Source: Urmitella timonensis
GTDB taxonomy: Bacteria; Actinomycetota; Actinomycetes; Actinomycetales; Actinomycetaceae
DNA length: 64,000 bases
Assembly: GCA_900120415.1 (NCBI GenBank)
Contig: FQLW01000006.1
Coordinates: 620,001 to 684,000 of the forward strand
Direction: 5' to 3'
Positions 55,961 to 64,000 of the stretch are shown here, piece after piece (position 1 is the first letter of the stretch; each line of letters begins with the position of its first letter). A program made the position numbers and the translations under genes. The notes under the pieces were generated by a model. That model did no database searches. It saw nothing but the letters and a program-made list of their open reading frames with translations, and had not been told where the DNA came from.

Positions 55961-58900
55961 CTAGATTTCTTCCAAAGAAACATTGGGGTTTGGCCGCGAG
56001 CCAATGTTAATCCCCAACTCTTCACTGGCGCGCTCAGCACCGTCATCGTCTTCAGCCAGGGACACTACGTTATCTTCAGCGTCCAAGGCTTCCACGTTCA
56101 GGCAGAGGGAGCGCATTTCTTGTATGAGGACGCGGAAGGATTCCGGAATGCCAGGTTGCGGAATATCCTCGCCCTTGACAATCGCCTCATAGACCTTCAC
56201 ACGACCGGTAATATCATCAGATTTCACGGTGAGCAGTTCCTGTAGCGAATAGGCGGCGCCGTAGGCTTCCATCGCCCAAACTTCCATTTCCCCGAAACGC
56301 TGCCCGCCGAACTGGGCTTTACCACCCAAAGGCTGCTGGGTAATCATGGAGTAAGGACCGGTGGAACGTGCGTGAATCTTGTCGTCTACCAGGTGGTGCA
56401 GCTTCAGCATGTACTTGTACCCTACCGAAATCGGGTAGGGGAACGGTTCACCACTGCGCCCGTCAAACAGGCGGGCTTTACCGTCTGCGTTAATCAGGCG
56501 ATCGCCGTCAGCGTTCGGACGGGTGCAACCGAGCAGACCGGTCAATACGTCTTCTTGTACACCGTCAAACACCGGGGTAGCAACTTTTTGACCAGCAGGG
56601 GCTTGGAGACCATCCTTTGGTAGTTTCTCAATCCACTTGGCGCCCTCTTCAGCCAGCAGGGAAGTATCCCAACCTTGATGAGCAATCCAGCCCAAATGGA
56701 ATTCGAGCACCTGACCGATATTCATACGTCCCGGCACGCCCATAGGATTCAAAATAATATCGACCGGGGTTCCGTCCTCTAGGAAAGGCATATCCTCAAC
56801 CGGCAAAATCTTGGAAACCACACCTTTATTACCGTGACGACCAGCCATTTTATCGCCGATAGTAATTTTACGACGCTGGGCTACATAGACCCGCACCATC
56901 TGCTTTACCCCAGGAGGTAGTTCGTCATCATCGTCGGTGAACTCACGTACTCCGATCACGATTCCAGATTCACCATGAGGCACGCGCAGAGAAGTGTCCC
57001 GAACTTCGCGAGCTTTTTCACCGAAAATAGCCCGTAGCAAACGCTCTTCGCTGGTCAGCTCAGTTTCGCCCTTGGGGGTTACTTTCCCGACCAGAATATC
57101 GCCAGCCTGTACCTCGGCGCCGATGCGGATAATACCGCGTTCGTCAAGGTCAGATAGGGCGTCTTCGGAGATATTAGGAATATCGCGAGTGATTTCTTCT
57201 AGACCAAGTTTAGTTTCGCGAGCATCAATCTCGTGTTCTTCAATATGGATAGAAGTGAGCACATCATCTTGGACTACCCGACGGGAAAGAATAATCGCGT
57301 CCTCGTAGTTGAGACCTTCCCACGACATATAGGCAACCAGCAGGTTCTTACCCAAAGCCAGTTCGCCATGATCGGTTGCCGGACCGTCAGCGATTAAATC
57401 GCCGACCTCTACCCGATCCCCGGCTGCCACCCGTACATGCTGGTTGTAGCAGTTACCGGGGTTGGAACGGTGGAATTTGTCCAGCTTATAGGTGAAGTAG
57501 GTGCCATCATCGCACATGAGCTGTACATGTGCTGCATCAGCTTCAACAACCACCCCGGCGTGTTCGCTAACAATGGCTTCGCCGGCATCCATAGCGGTAC
57601 GCCGCTCCATACCGGTACCTACTAGCGGAGCCTCGGTGGTTAGCAACGGAACCGCTTGACGCTGCATGTTAGCCCCCATGAGGGCGCGGTTAGCGTCATC
57701 GTGTTCTAGGAACGGAATCAGAGCGGCGGCGACTGAAGTCATTTGCCGGGCTGAAACGTCCATGAAGTCTACTTCGTCGCGGTGAACTTCTTGCGGGTCA
57801 TGCCCGGCAATCCGGCACAGAACCAGTTCTTCCGCAAAGGAACCATCATCGTTTAGCGGTGCGGAGGCCTGGGCAATGTTGTATCCAGATTCTTCATCGG
57901 CGCTTAGATAGTGAACCTCTTCAGTTACCCGACCATCTTTAACTACCCGATAGGGGGTTTCGATAAACCCGAAGGAGTTTAAGCGTGCATAGGTAGCCAG
58001 CGAGCCGATTAGACCAATGTTCGGACCTTCCGGAGATTCAATCGGGCACATCCGGCCATAGTGGGAGGGGTGCACGTCACGAACTTCCATGCCGGCGCGG
58101 TCACGAGAAAGACCGCCCGGACCTAGCGCGGATAGACGCCGCTTGTGGGTTAGACCGGAAAGCGGGTTGTTTTGATCCATGAACTGTGACAGCTGCGAAG
58201 TACCAAAGAATTCTTTGATGGCGGCCACTACCGGACGGATGTTAATCAGTGACTGCGGGGTGATGGCCTCCGCGTCCTGGGTGGTCATGCGTTCGCGTAC
58301 GACCCGTTCCATCCGGGATAGCCCGGTGCGAATCTGAGCTTGAATCAGTTCGCCAACTGCGCGGATACGGCGGTTACCGAAGTGGTCAATATCGTCAGTT
58401 TCGACCCGCAAATCAACGATTTCGCCGTCCTCGTTAGTGGCAGGTACGGTTTGGTCACCTTTTTGCAGTGCCAGCAGGTATTTGAAACCGGCAACGATGT
58501 CATCCAAAGTCAGAGTGGAAGAGTTGATATCTGAGGTAAGTCCCAGTTTCCGATTCAGCTTGTAGCGACCTACTTTTGCCAGGTCGTAGCGCTTGGGGTT
58601 GAAGTAGAAGCCTTCAATCAGGTTACGACCGGCTTCTGCGCTGGCAGGTTCGCCGGGGCGAATCTTGCGGTAAATATCTGCCCGAGCATCATCGGTGGAC
58701 TGAATGTTATCCGAGTCTTTTTCCAAGGTGGAAAGCATAATCGGATAGTCTTTGAACTCTTCGCGGATTTCTTGGGCGCTCATACCGAGGGCGCGCAGGA
58801 ATACCGTACCTGACTGCTTACGCCGCCGGTCAATACGGATGCCTACGTTTTCGCGTTTGTCAATCTCGAGCTCGAGCCATGCTCCCCGCGAGGGAATGAA

Positions 58901-59449
58901 CTTACAGCCGTAGATGTCCTTGTCTGAGGTCTTGTCGGCAACTTTCTCGAAGTAGACGCCGGGCGAGCGCACCAGCTGGGAGACGACTACCCGCTCGGTG
59001 CCGTTAATAATGAAGGTTGCCCGCGGAGTCATCAGCGGGAAATCCCCCATAAACACGGTCTGAGATTTAATCTCGCCAGTGTTTTCATTCATATATTCCG
59101 CAGTTACGAAAATGGGAGCCGCATAGGTGTAATCTTTGGCTTTACATTCTTCAATGGAATACTTGGGGGGCTCGAACTTGGGGTCGGAGAATGATAGCGA
59201 CATTGACCCCGCAAAGTCTTGGATAGGGGAAATCTCTTCAAAGACTTCCTCTAGACCGGAAAGCAAAGGCAGATTGTGATGCTTAGCTTTCGCGTTTTCT
59301 TCTTCAGCTTGACGCCACTGCGGGGTGCCAAGGAGCCATTCAAAAGATTTCCTTTGAATGTCTAGTAGATTCGGGGGAGCCATAACTTCCTGCAGTTTTG
59401 CAAACGACAGGCGAGAGGGCTTATTGGCAGATGCGGTTTCAGCAGCCAA
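55961..59449 (-). CDS. rpoB: RNA polymerase beta subunit
   Basis: 1162 residues. The rifampicin region reads [20 protein letters not shown] then [18 protein letters not shown] near residue 450; the residues most often changed in resistance are wild type (D, H and S), so susceptibility is predicted from sequence. Later the [17 protein letters not shown] and [18 protein letters not shown] motifs. Upstream, about 300 bases separate it from cydC; TAAAAT near 59540 is a possible -10, but I cannot name a -35. Confidence 0.98.
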   Translation of the reverse strand: MAAETASANKPSRLSFAKLQEVMAPPNLLDIQRKSFEWLLGTPQWRQAEEENAKAKHHNLPLLSGLEEVFEEISPIQDFAGSMSLSFSDPKFEPPKYSIEECKAKDYTYAAPIFVTAEYMNENTGEIKSQTVFMGDFPLMTPRATFIINGTERVVVSQLVRSPGVYFEKVADKTSDKDIYGCKFIPSRGAWLELEIDKRENVGIRIDRRRKQSGTVFLRALGMSAQEIREEFKDYPIMLSTLEKDSDNIQSTDDARADIYRKIRPGEPASAEAGRNLIEGFYFNPKRYDLAKVGRYKLNRKLGLTSDINSSTLTLDDIVAGFKYLLALQKGDQTVPATNEDGEIVDLRVETDDIDHFGNRRIRAVGELIQAQIRTGLSRMERVVRERMTTQDAEAITPQSLINIRPVVAAIKEFFGTSQLSQFMDQNNPLSGLTHKRRLSALGPGGLSRDRAGMEVRDVHPSHYGRMCPIESPEGPNIGLIGSLATYARLNSFGFIETPYRVVKDGRVTEEVHYLSADEESGYNIAQASAPLNDDGSFAEELVLCRIAGHDPQEVHRDEVDFMDVSARQMTSVAAALIPFLEHDDANRALMGANMQRQAVPLLTTEAPLVGTGMERRTAMDAGEAIVSEHAGVVVEADAAHVQLMCDDGTYFTYKLDKFHRSNPGNCYNQHVRVAAGDRVEVGDLIADGPATDHGELALGKNLLVAYMSWEGLNYEDAIILSRRVVQDDVLTSIHIEEHEIDARETKLGLEEITRDIPNISEDALSDLDERGIIRIGAEVQAGDILVGKVTPKGETELTSEERLLRAIFGEKAREVRDTSLRVPHGESGIVIGVREFTDDDDELPPGVKQMVRVYVAQRRKITIGDKMAGRHGNKGVVSKILPVEDMPFLEDGTPVDIILNPMGVPGRMNIGQVLEFHLGWIAHQGWDTSLLAEEGAKWIEKLPKDGLQAPAGQKVATPVFDGVQEDVLTGLLGCTRPNADGDRLINADGKARLFDGRSGEPFPYPISVGYKYMLKLHHLVDDKIHARSTGPYSMITQQPLGGKAQFGGQRFGEMEVWAMEAYGAAYSLQELLTVKSDDITGRVKVYEAIVKGEDIPQPGIPESFRVLIQEMRSLCLNVEALDAEDNVVSLAEDDDGAERASEELGINIGSRPNPNVSLEEI

Positions 59450-59691
59450 AAGGATTCCTTTCGGACGACGTAACTTAAGCGCATATTTTTAGGTCTCCGC
59501 CCCATTCCGGGAATGGTTGCTTTCGGATTGCCTTGCGCATTTTAGAGGCTAATCAGCAGACCAAACCACATCGGGCTACGGTAAACGCAAATACTAATGG
59601 TAGTTCGGAACTTATTCGGATGCCAGATAGAGGGCGAGGACGTGCGCATTTTCACAGCTTTGGCGGGGGTGCGGGGCAGATTAATTTCCTC

Positions 59692-59709
59692 CGCCCTCAA
59701 ATTAGGGCG
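59692..59709 (-). terminator. Short hairpin after the ABC exporter genes
   Basis: CGCCCT and AGGGCG pair around a 6-base loop (59692-59709), 38-55 bases after the cydC-like stop. The stem is only 6 bp, so termination may be weak and may let some transcription continue into rpoB. Confidence 0.45.
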
Positions 59710-59747
59710 TTTTAGATTGCTCGCAACGACTGTACGCTCGCTTAAGC

Positions 59748-61664
59748 TCACTCTATCGGCAGGTTAAACTGGGCTGCTTTCTCGTGGGCAACTAGCTTGG
59801 CAAGTTCCCCCTCTTGCTGTAATAGTTTTTCCGCCTCTCCCTGTTGTACTAATTTTCCCTGTGAGAGTACCAGCACCTGGTCGGCTTGTTTAATCTGGCT
59901 TAGGGTATGGGTGATTTCAATAATGGTCGCTTCTGGACGCTGCTGCCGTACTCGGTGGCGAATTCTTGCCGCTAAAGATGGCTCCAAATGGGCGGTAAAC
60001 TCATCTAATACCAGCACCGGGGATTCTTTCAACAGTGCCCTGGCTAAAGCTAATCTTTGCCGCTGTCCCCCAGACAAACCGGTTCCCCTTGAACCCAGGC
60101 GAGTGGTTAAACCTGCCGGTAAATCCCGAATCATCTGGTCTAGCTCCACGATTTTTAGCACTTCCCAAAGCTGGGCGTCATCTGCTTTGGGGCTGGCTAA
60201 ACGCAGATTTTCGGCGATAGAGGTCGAAAAAATGTGTACCCGCTGGGTAACGTAAGAGATTGCCTGGCGAATAGCTTGCGGATCGATTTGCGATAGGGGG
60301 CTGTCTCCTAAAAGAATTTCTCCGCTATCTACATCCCAATATCGCAGCAATAAGCTAGCTAGAGTAGATTTCCCGCTGCCAGTAGCTCCGCAAATACTGG
60401 TCCACGAACCGGCAGGAACACTAAACGAAACCTCTTTGACTACCGGCACGGCTCCCACACGCTCGCCCTTTTGCGGATAACTAAAGGACACGTCCTTAAA
60501 AATAATCGGAAAAGGCTTTTCTTCCAGCTCTTTTACTCCGCCTCTAACCTGAGGGGGAGTGTGAGCGAGAGTCCAAACCCGGCGCGCAGCCGCGAAAGAG
60601 TTAGCTAAGTTAGTTGAGAAATCTTCCACTGAACGACAAACATCCCACGAACGCAGCACCGCAAATAGCACCGCCACCAAAGAGGGAAGGGTATCAAAAC
60701 TACTACTAGCTGGCGCTGCCACTAACATAATCAACAAAAGTGCCAGATACATCAGGGTTTGGGTAAATGCTCTGCGCACAGCAAAAAGTGAGTTCACTAC
60801 CCGCGAGGTGGCGCTAACAATCGACATATAGCGTTCTAACTGAATAATTCGGATACGCTGCAAACCGTATCCGACAACCTCGTTAATCCCGTTTACCGAA
60901 TCCGTTACCGTTTGCGCTACTTGACCTTTCGCTTTCGCTGCCAAATCTGCCCCGCGATTTCCTTCCCCGGTTCCCAGCAGCAGAAGAACCATTAAATTCG
61001 CCAAGTAGATGAGGAACAGCAAAAAACCGCTCAGGGGATTCACCATCACTCCAGTGAAAACAGAAACCCCCAGTGGGATGACTAAAGCATTAAAAGCCGG
61101 AACCAGCGTGTGCGCAAAAAATACTTCAATCCGGTCAATATCGCTAGTAACCCGGGTCAATAAATCTCCACTTTTTGCTTCCACCATTAAGGCAGGAGCC
61201 TGTGGCACTAAAGCCCGATACATTTCGCTACGCAGCAGCTCTAACGCTTTGAATGCCACATAGTGACCAGCGAACTGCTCGAGGTAGCGGAAAAGTCCTT
61301 TCAGCGCTGCCAAGACGGCCATTACCCCTATGGTTATCCACAGATAGGAAAGGGGGAGCGCGCCCCCGGTCGCAACCGTCAGGGCTGCGAAACAAACCCG
61401 ATACCCTCCGAAAGCTACCAGTGCAATACCCAAACCTTGGTTCAACAGGGAGGATACACCCGATAGGTAAAGGGGTTTAAGCACCGGGCGGGCAATGCGT
61501 ACTAACCAGCTGATTAGCTGAACCGTCCCCGCTTTTTTGTCAGCTACTAAATAATCTTCGTTATCCTTTTGCCCGCTCAAACCGGGTTTACCAGGCAAGA
61601 GGGCAGCTTTGGTGGGGCGTAAGCGTTTTAAGAACTTCCAGCTCTTTTTGCCGTTTTTATTCAC
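59748..61664 (-). CDS. cydC: ABC exporter, CydC-like half
   Basis: 638 residues: a six-helix membrane domain with RYLEQFAGHYVAFKALELLRSEMYRALVPQAP and SGDLLTRVTSDIDRIE, then an ATPase with Walker A CGATGSGKSTLAS near residue 427, signature LSGGQRQRLALARALL near 537 and Walker B VLVLDEF. It resembles CydC of the cysteine/glutathione exporter needed for cytochrome bd assembly. An approximately 40-residue basic N-terminal extension is present. It overlaps the upstream gene by 8 bases. No cydAB in the window, so the substrate is inferred. Confidence 0.8.
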   Translation of the reverse strand: MNKNGKKSWKFLKRLRPTKAALLPGKPGLSGQKDNEDYLVADKKAGTVQLISWLVRIARPVLKPLYLSGVSSLLNQGLGIALVAFGGYRVCFAALTVATGGALPLSYLWITIGVMAVLAALKGLFRYLEQFAGHYVAFKALELLRSEMYRALVPQAPALMVEAKSGDLLTRVTSDIDRIEVFFAHTLVPAFNALVIPLGVSVFTGVMVNPLSGFLLFLIYLANLMVLLLLGTGEGNRGADLAAKAKGQVAQTVTDSVNGINEVVGYGLQRIRIIQLERYMSIVSATSRVVNSLFAVRRAFTQTLMYLALLLIMLVAAPASSSFDTLPSLVAVLFAVLRSWDVCRSVEDFSTNLANSFAAARRVWTLAHTPPQVRGGVKELEEKPFPIIFKDVSFSYPQKGERVGAVPVVKEVSFSVPAGSWTSICGATGSGKSTLASLLLRYWDVDSGEILLGDSPLSQIDPQAIRQAISYVTQRVHIFSTSIAENLRLASPKADDAQLWEVLKIVELDQMIRDLPAGLTTRLGSRGTGLSGGQRQRLALARALLKESPVLVLDEFTAHLEPSLAARIRHRVRQQRPEATIIEITHTLSQIKQADQVLVLSQGKLVQQGEAEKLLQQEGELAKLVAHEKAAQFNLPIE

Positions 61665-63447
61665 TGCTCACCTCCCGCAATGCGCCATCTTTCAGGTAGA
61701 GGACGCGGTCGGCGTATTCCAGTGCGCTGGCACGGTGCGTGAGCAGCAGAAGGGTTTTTTCCTTAGCTATTTCCGCGAGCGCCTGAATAATAGCTGCTTC
61801 AGATGCTAAATCTATCTGCGAAGTTGGTTCGTCTAGCAGTAATAAATCTCGCTCGGAAAGCAGGGCTCGCGCTAGCGAAAGCCTTTGCGCTTGCCCTCCC
61901 GATAGGGCGTAGGCGTCCTCCCCTACCGTAGTATCTAGCCCTTTCGGGAAAGACCTCACTTCTTCTCCTAGTTTTACCTTTTTTAGGCAATCCCATAGGC
62001 GCTCTTCGCTGGCTCGCGGAGCTACCATCATCAAATTGGAGCGAATTGTGCCGGAAAAAACCCAGGTGGTTTGTTGTAGCAAGGCTGAACGCGCCCTAAA
62101 CCAGTCACGATTAGTCGGCGTTAAAGACTGTCCTTGCAGGTAAACTTGACCGCTATTTGGCAATAGGTTGCCTTTTATCATTTCGATGAGGGTCGATTTC
62201 CCCTCTCCGGAAGCTCCGCAGATTGCCACCCATTCTCCCTTTTTCACCGTTAAGTCAAGATTTTTAAGGACGGGCTTGCCGCCAGGGTAAGCAAAGTTAA
62301 TCCCTTGCATCTGGATAAGGGGCAAGTCAGGGTCTACAGCGGAACTGACACTTTGATTCGAGTTCACCGGTGAGGAAAGTATTGAGTTTGCGGACGCTTC
62401 GTCCTCCGATTCTGCCTCCCGCCGGGCTAGGTCGCTATTTTCTGAGGATTCCAAACCTGTATCCGGGGATACTTTTGGAGCTGCTAAGGAGGTTTTTGAA
62501 CCTAAGAATCGGCGCACTAGACGCTGATTCGCCTTCCCCGCCATCCCGATATAGAAGAAAGCACCGATATTGTTCATTGGTTCTAAAAGCAGCAGCGTAA
62601 GTCCCAACATAGAAACCATCGGCGCTATCACGCCAACCCCGGTTCCCCAAGCGCCTGACAGAACCCTCCAAAGGCAAAGAGCAAATCCACTCGTCAGCAA
62701 CAACAGATTAAAACCCATGTCAATAACCAGCAGGATTAGCTGATTTGCTGCCAGCAGGCGCATAGTAGAGAGCCGGTTTTTCTCTCCGGCAGCGGCTAGT
62801 TTTTTCCCTTGAACCTCGCTCGCTCCCACTAGGGTAAGGGTTTCCAGGCCGGAAATAGTATCCAAATAGGCTGCTGCCAGCTGATTACGTTGCCTACGAG
62901 ATTTGCCTGATACTTTGCGAGTCAGTTTGGAGAAAACAAAAATAATTAGAGGAACTAGCGGGACAAAAGCTAACAGAACCAACGCACAAATCGGGTCAAT
63001 AAATAGTGCCATCAACACTAACACCAGCGGTGGGGTAAGCATCGAACCAATCATGCTGCCCAGAAAGCCTTGCCGGTAGCGCTCAATTTTTTCCGTCCCC
63101 GCAGTCATCATGTCGATTAGGGAACCTACCCGGCGTTGGGCAAGAATTCCCGGTCCGATGCGGAAAATATGCCACAACAGCTGGGACTGTAGCGCTTCCT
63201 GTTCACTAAGCTGGCAGCGCTGCTCAATCGCTACTCGCAGACTCTCGCATCCTCCCATCCCGATGGCAAGGAAAAATAGTCCCCCTAACTGCCCCGATAT
63301 GCTCTTGCCTGAAAACGCCTGTGCCAGGGTATAACCAACTAGAACCGTAAAACCCGCCGCCAGTAAAACCGAAACCAAAGTAAGCATCACAGAGGTAACA
63401 ATCGCTACTATCCCTGCGGGACCAGAAAGTGAGAGTTTCTTCGCCAT
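61657..63447 (-). CDS. cydD: ABC exporter, CydD-like half
   Basis: 596 residues. The membrane domain with GSLIDMMTAGTEKIERYRQGFL, and ALVLLAFVPLVPLIIFVFSKL followed by AAYLDTISGLETLTLVGAS, matches CydD. A Ser/Glu-rich linker near residues 330-380 is longer than usual. The ATPase has CGASGEGKSTLIEM (Walker A), LSGGQAQRLSLARALL and LLLLDEPTSQIDLAS (Walker B). Forms the dimer with the next gene. The promoter should lie in the 106-base gap shared with the divergent LytR_C gene. Confidence 0.8.
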   Translation of the reverse strand: MAKKLSLSGPAGIVAIVTSVMLTLVSVLLAAGFTVLVGYTLAQAFSGKSISGQLGGLFFLAIGMGGCESLRVAIEQRCQLSEQEALQSQLLWHIFRIGPGILAQRRVGSLIDMMTAGTEKIERYRQGFLGSMIGSMLTPPLVLVLMALFIDPICALVLLAFVPLVPLIIFVFSKLTRKVSGKSRRQRNQLAAAYLDTISGLETLTLVGASEVQGKKLAAAGEKNRLSTMRLLAANQLILLVIDMGFNLLLLTSGFALCLWRVLSGAWGTGVGVIAPMVSMLGLTLLLLEPMNNIGAFFYIGMAGKANQRLVRRFLGSKTSLAAPKVSPDTGLESSENSDLARREAESEDEASANSILSSPVNSNQSVSSAVDPDLPLIQMQGINFAYPGGKPVLKNLDLTVKKGEWVAICGASGEGKSTLIEMIKGNLLPNSGQVYLQGQSLTPTNRDWFRARSALLQQTTWVFSGTIRSNLMMVAPRASEERLWDCLKKVKLGEEVRSFPKGLDTTVGEDAYALSGGQAQRLSLARALLSERDLLLLDEPTSQIDLASEAAIIQALAEIAKEKTLLLLTHRASALEYADRVLYLKDGALREVSSE

Positions 63448-63553
63448 GTAATCCTCTAGTTCAGTGGGTTTTCTGGCTTAACCTTACTAGTTTTAGCGCC
63501 CAGACAGTACCCACCTAACCGCAGCTACCCCTAGTCGAGGTAAAGTAGCAAGC

Positions 63554-64000
63554 ATGAATCAAACGCAGGTAAGCCCCAGCAGTACCCCAAATGCTAAACA
63601 GTCAAAACTGCAAGCAGAGCCGGAAAGCTTTAACCCGCTGGATAACTTAAGTCCTTATCAGCGCTATGTTCGCCGCCGTCAGCAACGAGAAACCATGGTT
63701 TTTACGGTTATCGGTTCGGTAATGACAGTTCTGTTGGTGATTTCTATCCTGGTGGGATTTGGAATTGTCCCGTTCCCTTTCTTTGATGATTTCAAACAGG
63801 CCCCTCAATACGCGCAGGCGGGAGACACACCCTGCCCTACCTCCGATAAAGCATTCCCTTTGGACAAGATGGAAATCCATGTTGTTAATGGCACCGATGT
63901 TTCCGGTTTGGCTAGCAAAATCTCTAAAGAACTAAAGGCTCGTGGCATCACCGTGAAAGATACCGGAAATATCAGTTCCGGTTCTTATGAGGGCAATATC
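63554..64000 (+). CDS. LytR C-terminal-domain (LytR_C) membrane protein, partial
   Basis: 149 codons are visible; the 3' end lies beyond the right edge. A hydrophilic N-terminus (LSPYQRYVRRRQQRE) precedes a membrane helix (VFTVIGSVMTVLLVISILVGFGI, near residues 51-73), then the LytR_C motif MEIHVVNGTDVSGLASKISK near 114. Proteins of this type often sit in the cell envelope; a cell-wall role is inferred. Divergent from cydD, with GAGG about 13 bases before the ATG. Confidence 0.8.
   Translation, partial: MNQTQVSPSSTPNAKQSKLQAEPESFNPLDNLSPYQRYVRRRQQRETMVFTVIGSVMTVLLVISILVGFGIVPFPFFDDFKQAPQYAQAGDTPCPTSDKAFPLDKMEIHVVNGTDVSGLASKISKELKARGITVKDTGNISSGSYEGNI

Overview
The window reads as a chromosomal segment of a host-associated actinobacterium, most likely a member of the Actinomycetaceae with moderate GC (Varibaculum-, Gleimia- or Arcanobacterium-like). 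The reasons are: an actinobacterial ribosomal/RNA-polymerase gene order with rpsM-rpsK-rpoA-rplQ-truA and rplM-rpsI, a non-classical SdhABC of the actinobacterial type, a bifunctional NnrE/NnrD, a polyphosphate-glucokinase-like ROK protein, C-terminally sorted (LPXTG-like) surface proteins with Rib domains, and ArgR/LytR_C proteins. The genus assignment is inference. I see no phage, insertion sequence, transposase, integrase or CRISPR array.

Layout. 1-1.6 kb: the 5' part of a large secreted surface protein (minus, cut by the left edge), with two runs of eight G, one in its upstream region and one in its coding sequence. 2.0-5.6 kb: sdhC-sdhA-sdhB (menaquinone-type succinate dehydrogenase). 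5.8-12.4 kb: glmS-nnrD-alr-tsaE-tsaB-rimI, a cell-wall precursor and t6A/NAD(P)HX-repair operon. 12.7-15.4 kb (plus): a small membrane peptide, glmM and coaA. 15.4-17.4 kb: a RelBE-type toxin-antitoxin pair, then rplM-rpsI with a clear promoter and structured leader. 17.6-23.7 kb: a ROK repressor divergent from an alpha-galactoside uptake and hydrolysis operon (two permeases, binding lipoprotein, GH36 alpha-galactosidase, no ATPase). 23.8-37.3 kb: the ribosomal superoperon (rplN to rplO, then secY-adk-map, infA-rpmJ-rpsM-rpsK-rpoA-rplQ), with a polysaccharide- or peptidoglycan-peptidase-like gene between rplO and secY and a glucokinase gene between rplQ and truA.

37.3-39.4 kb is an accessory junkyard: a sortase-like remnant, two orphan VbhA-like antitoxins, a ribbon-helix-helix protein with a decayed partner, and an N-terminally truncated RelB/DinJ antitoxin. 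It abuts a 1329-residue ZmpB/M26-like zinc protease carrying a C-terminal LSNTG sorting signal. 43.7-47.0 kb: an arginine-themed stretch of tRNA-Arg(ACG), a roughly 0.95-kb gene-free mosaic of repeats and hairpins, argR and argS. 47.1-51.8 kb: fructosamine-kinase-like protein, membrane protein, HtrA protease, secreted matrixin-like protease. 52.0-59.4 kb: rpoB-rpoC. 59.7-63.4 kb: a CydDC-type ABC exporter. 63.55 kb to the right edge: a LytR_C-domain membrane protein, cut by the edge.

The most unusual features are the repeat mosaic next to tRNA-Arg, which contains an 85-nt element whose two copies show compensatory base changes in a hairpin, and the paired G8 tracts of the left-edge surface protein, which look like slipped-strand phase-variation switches.
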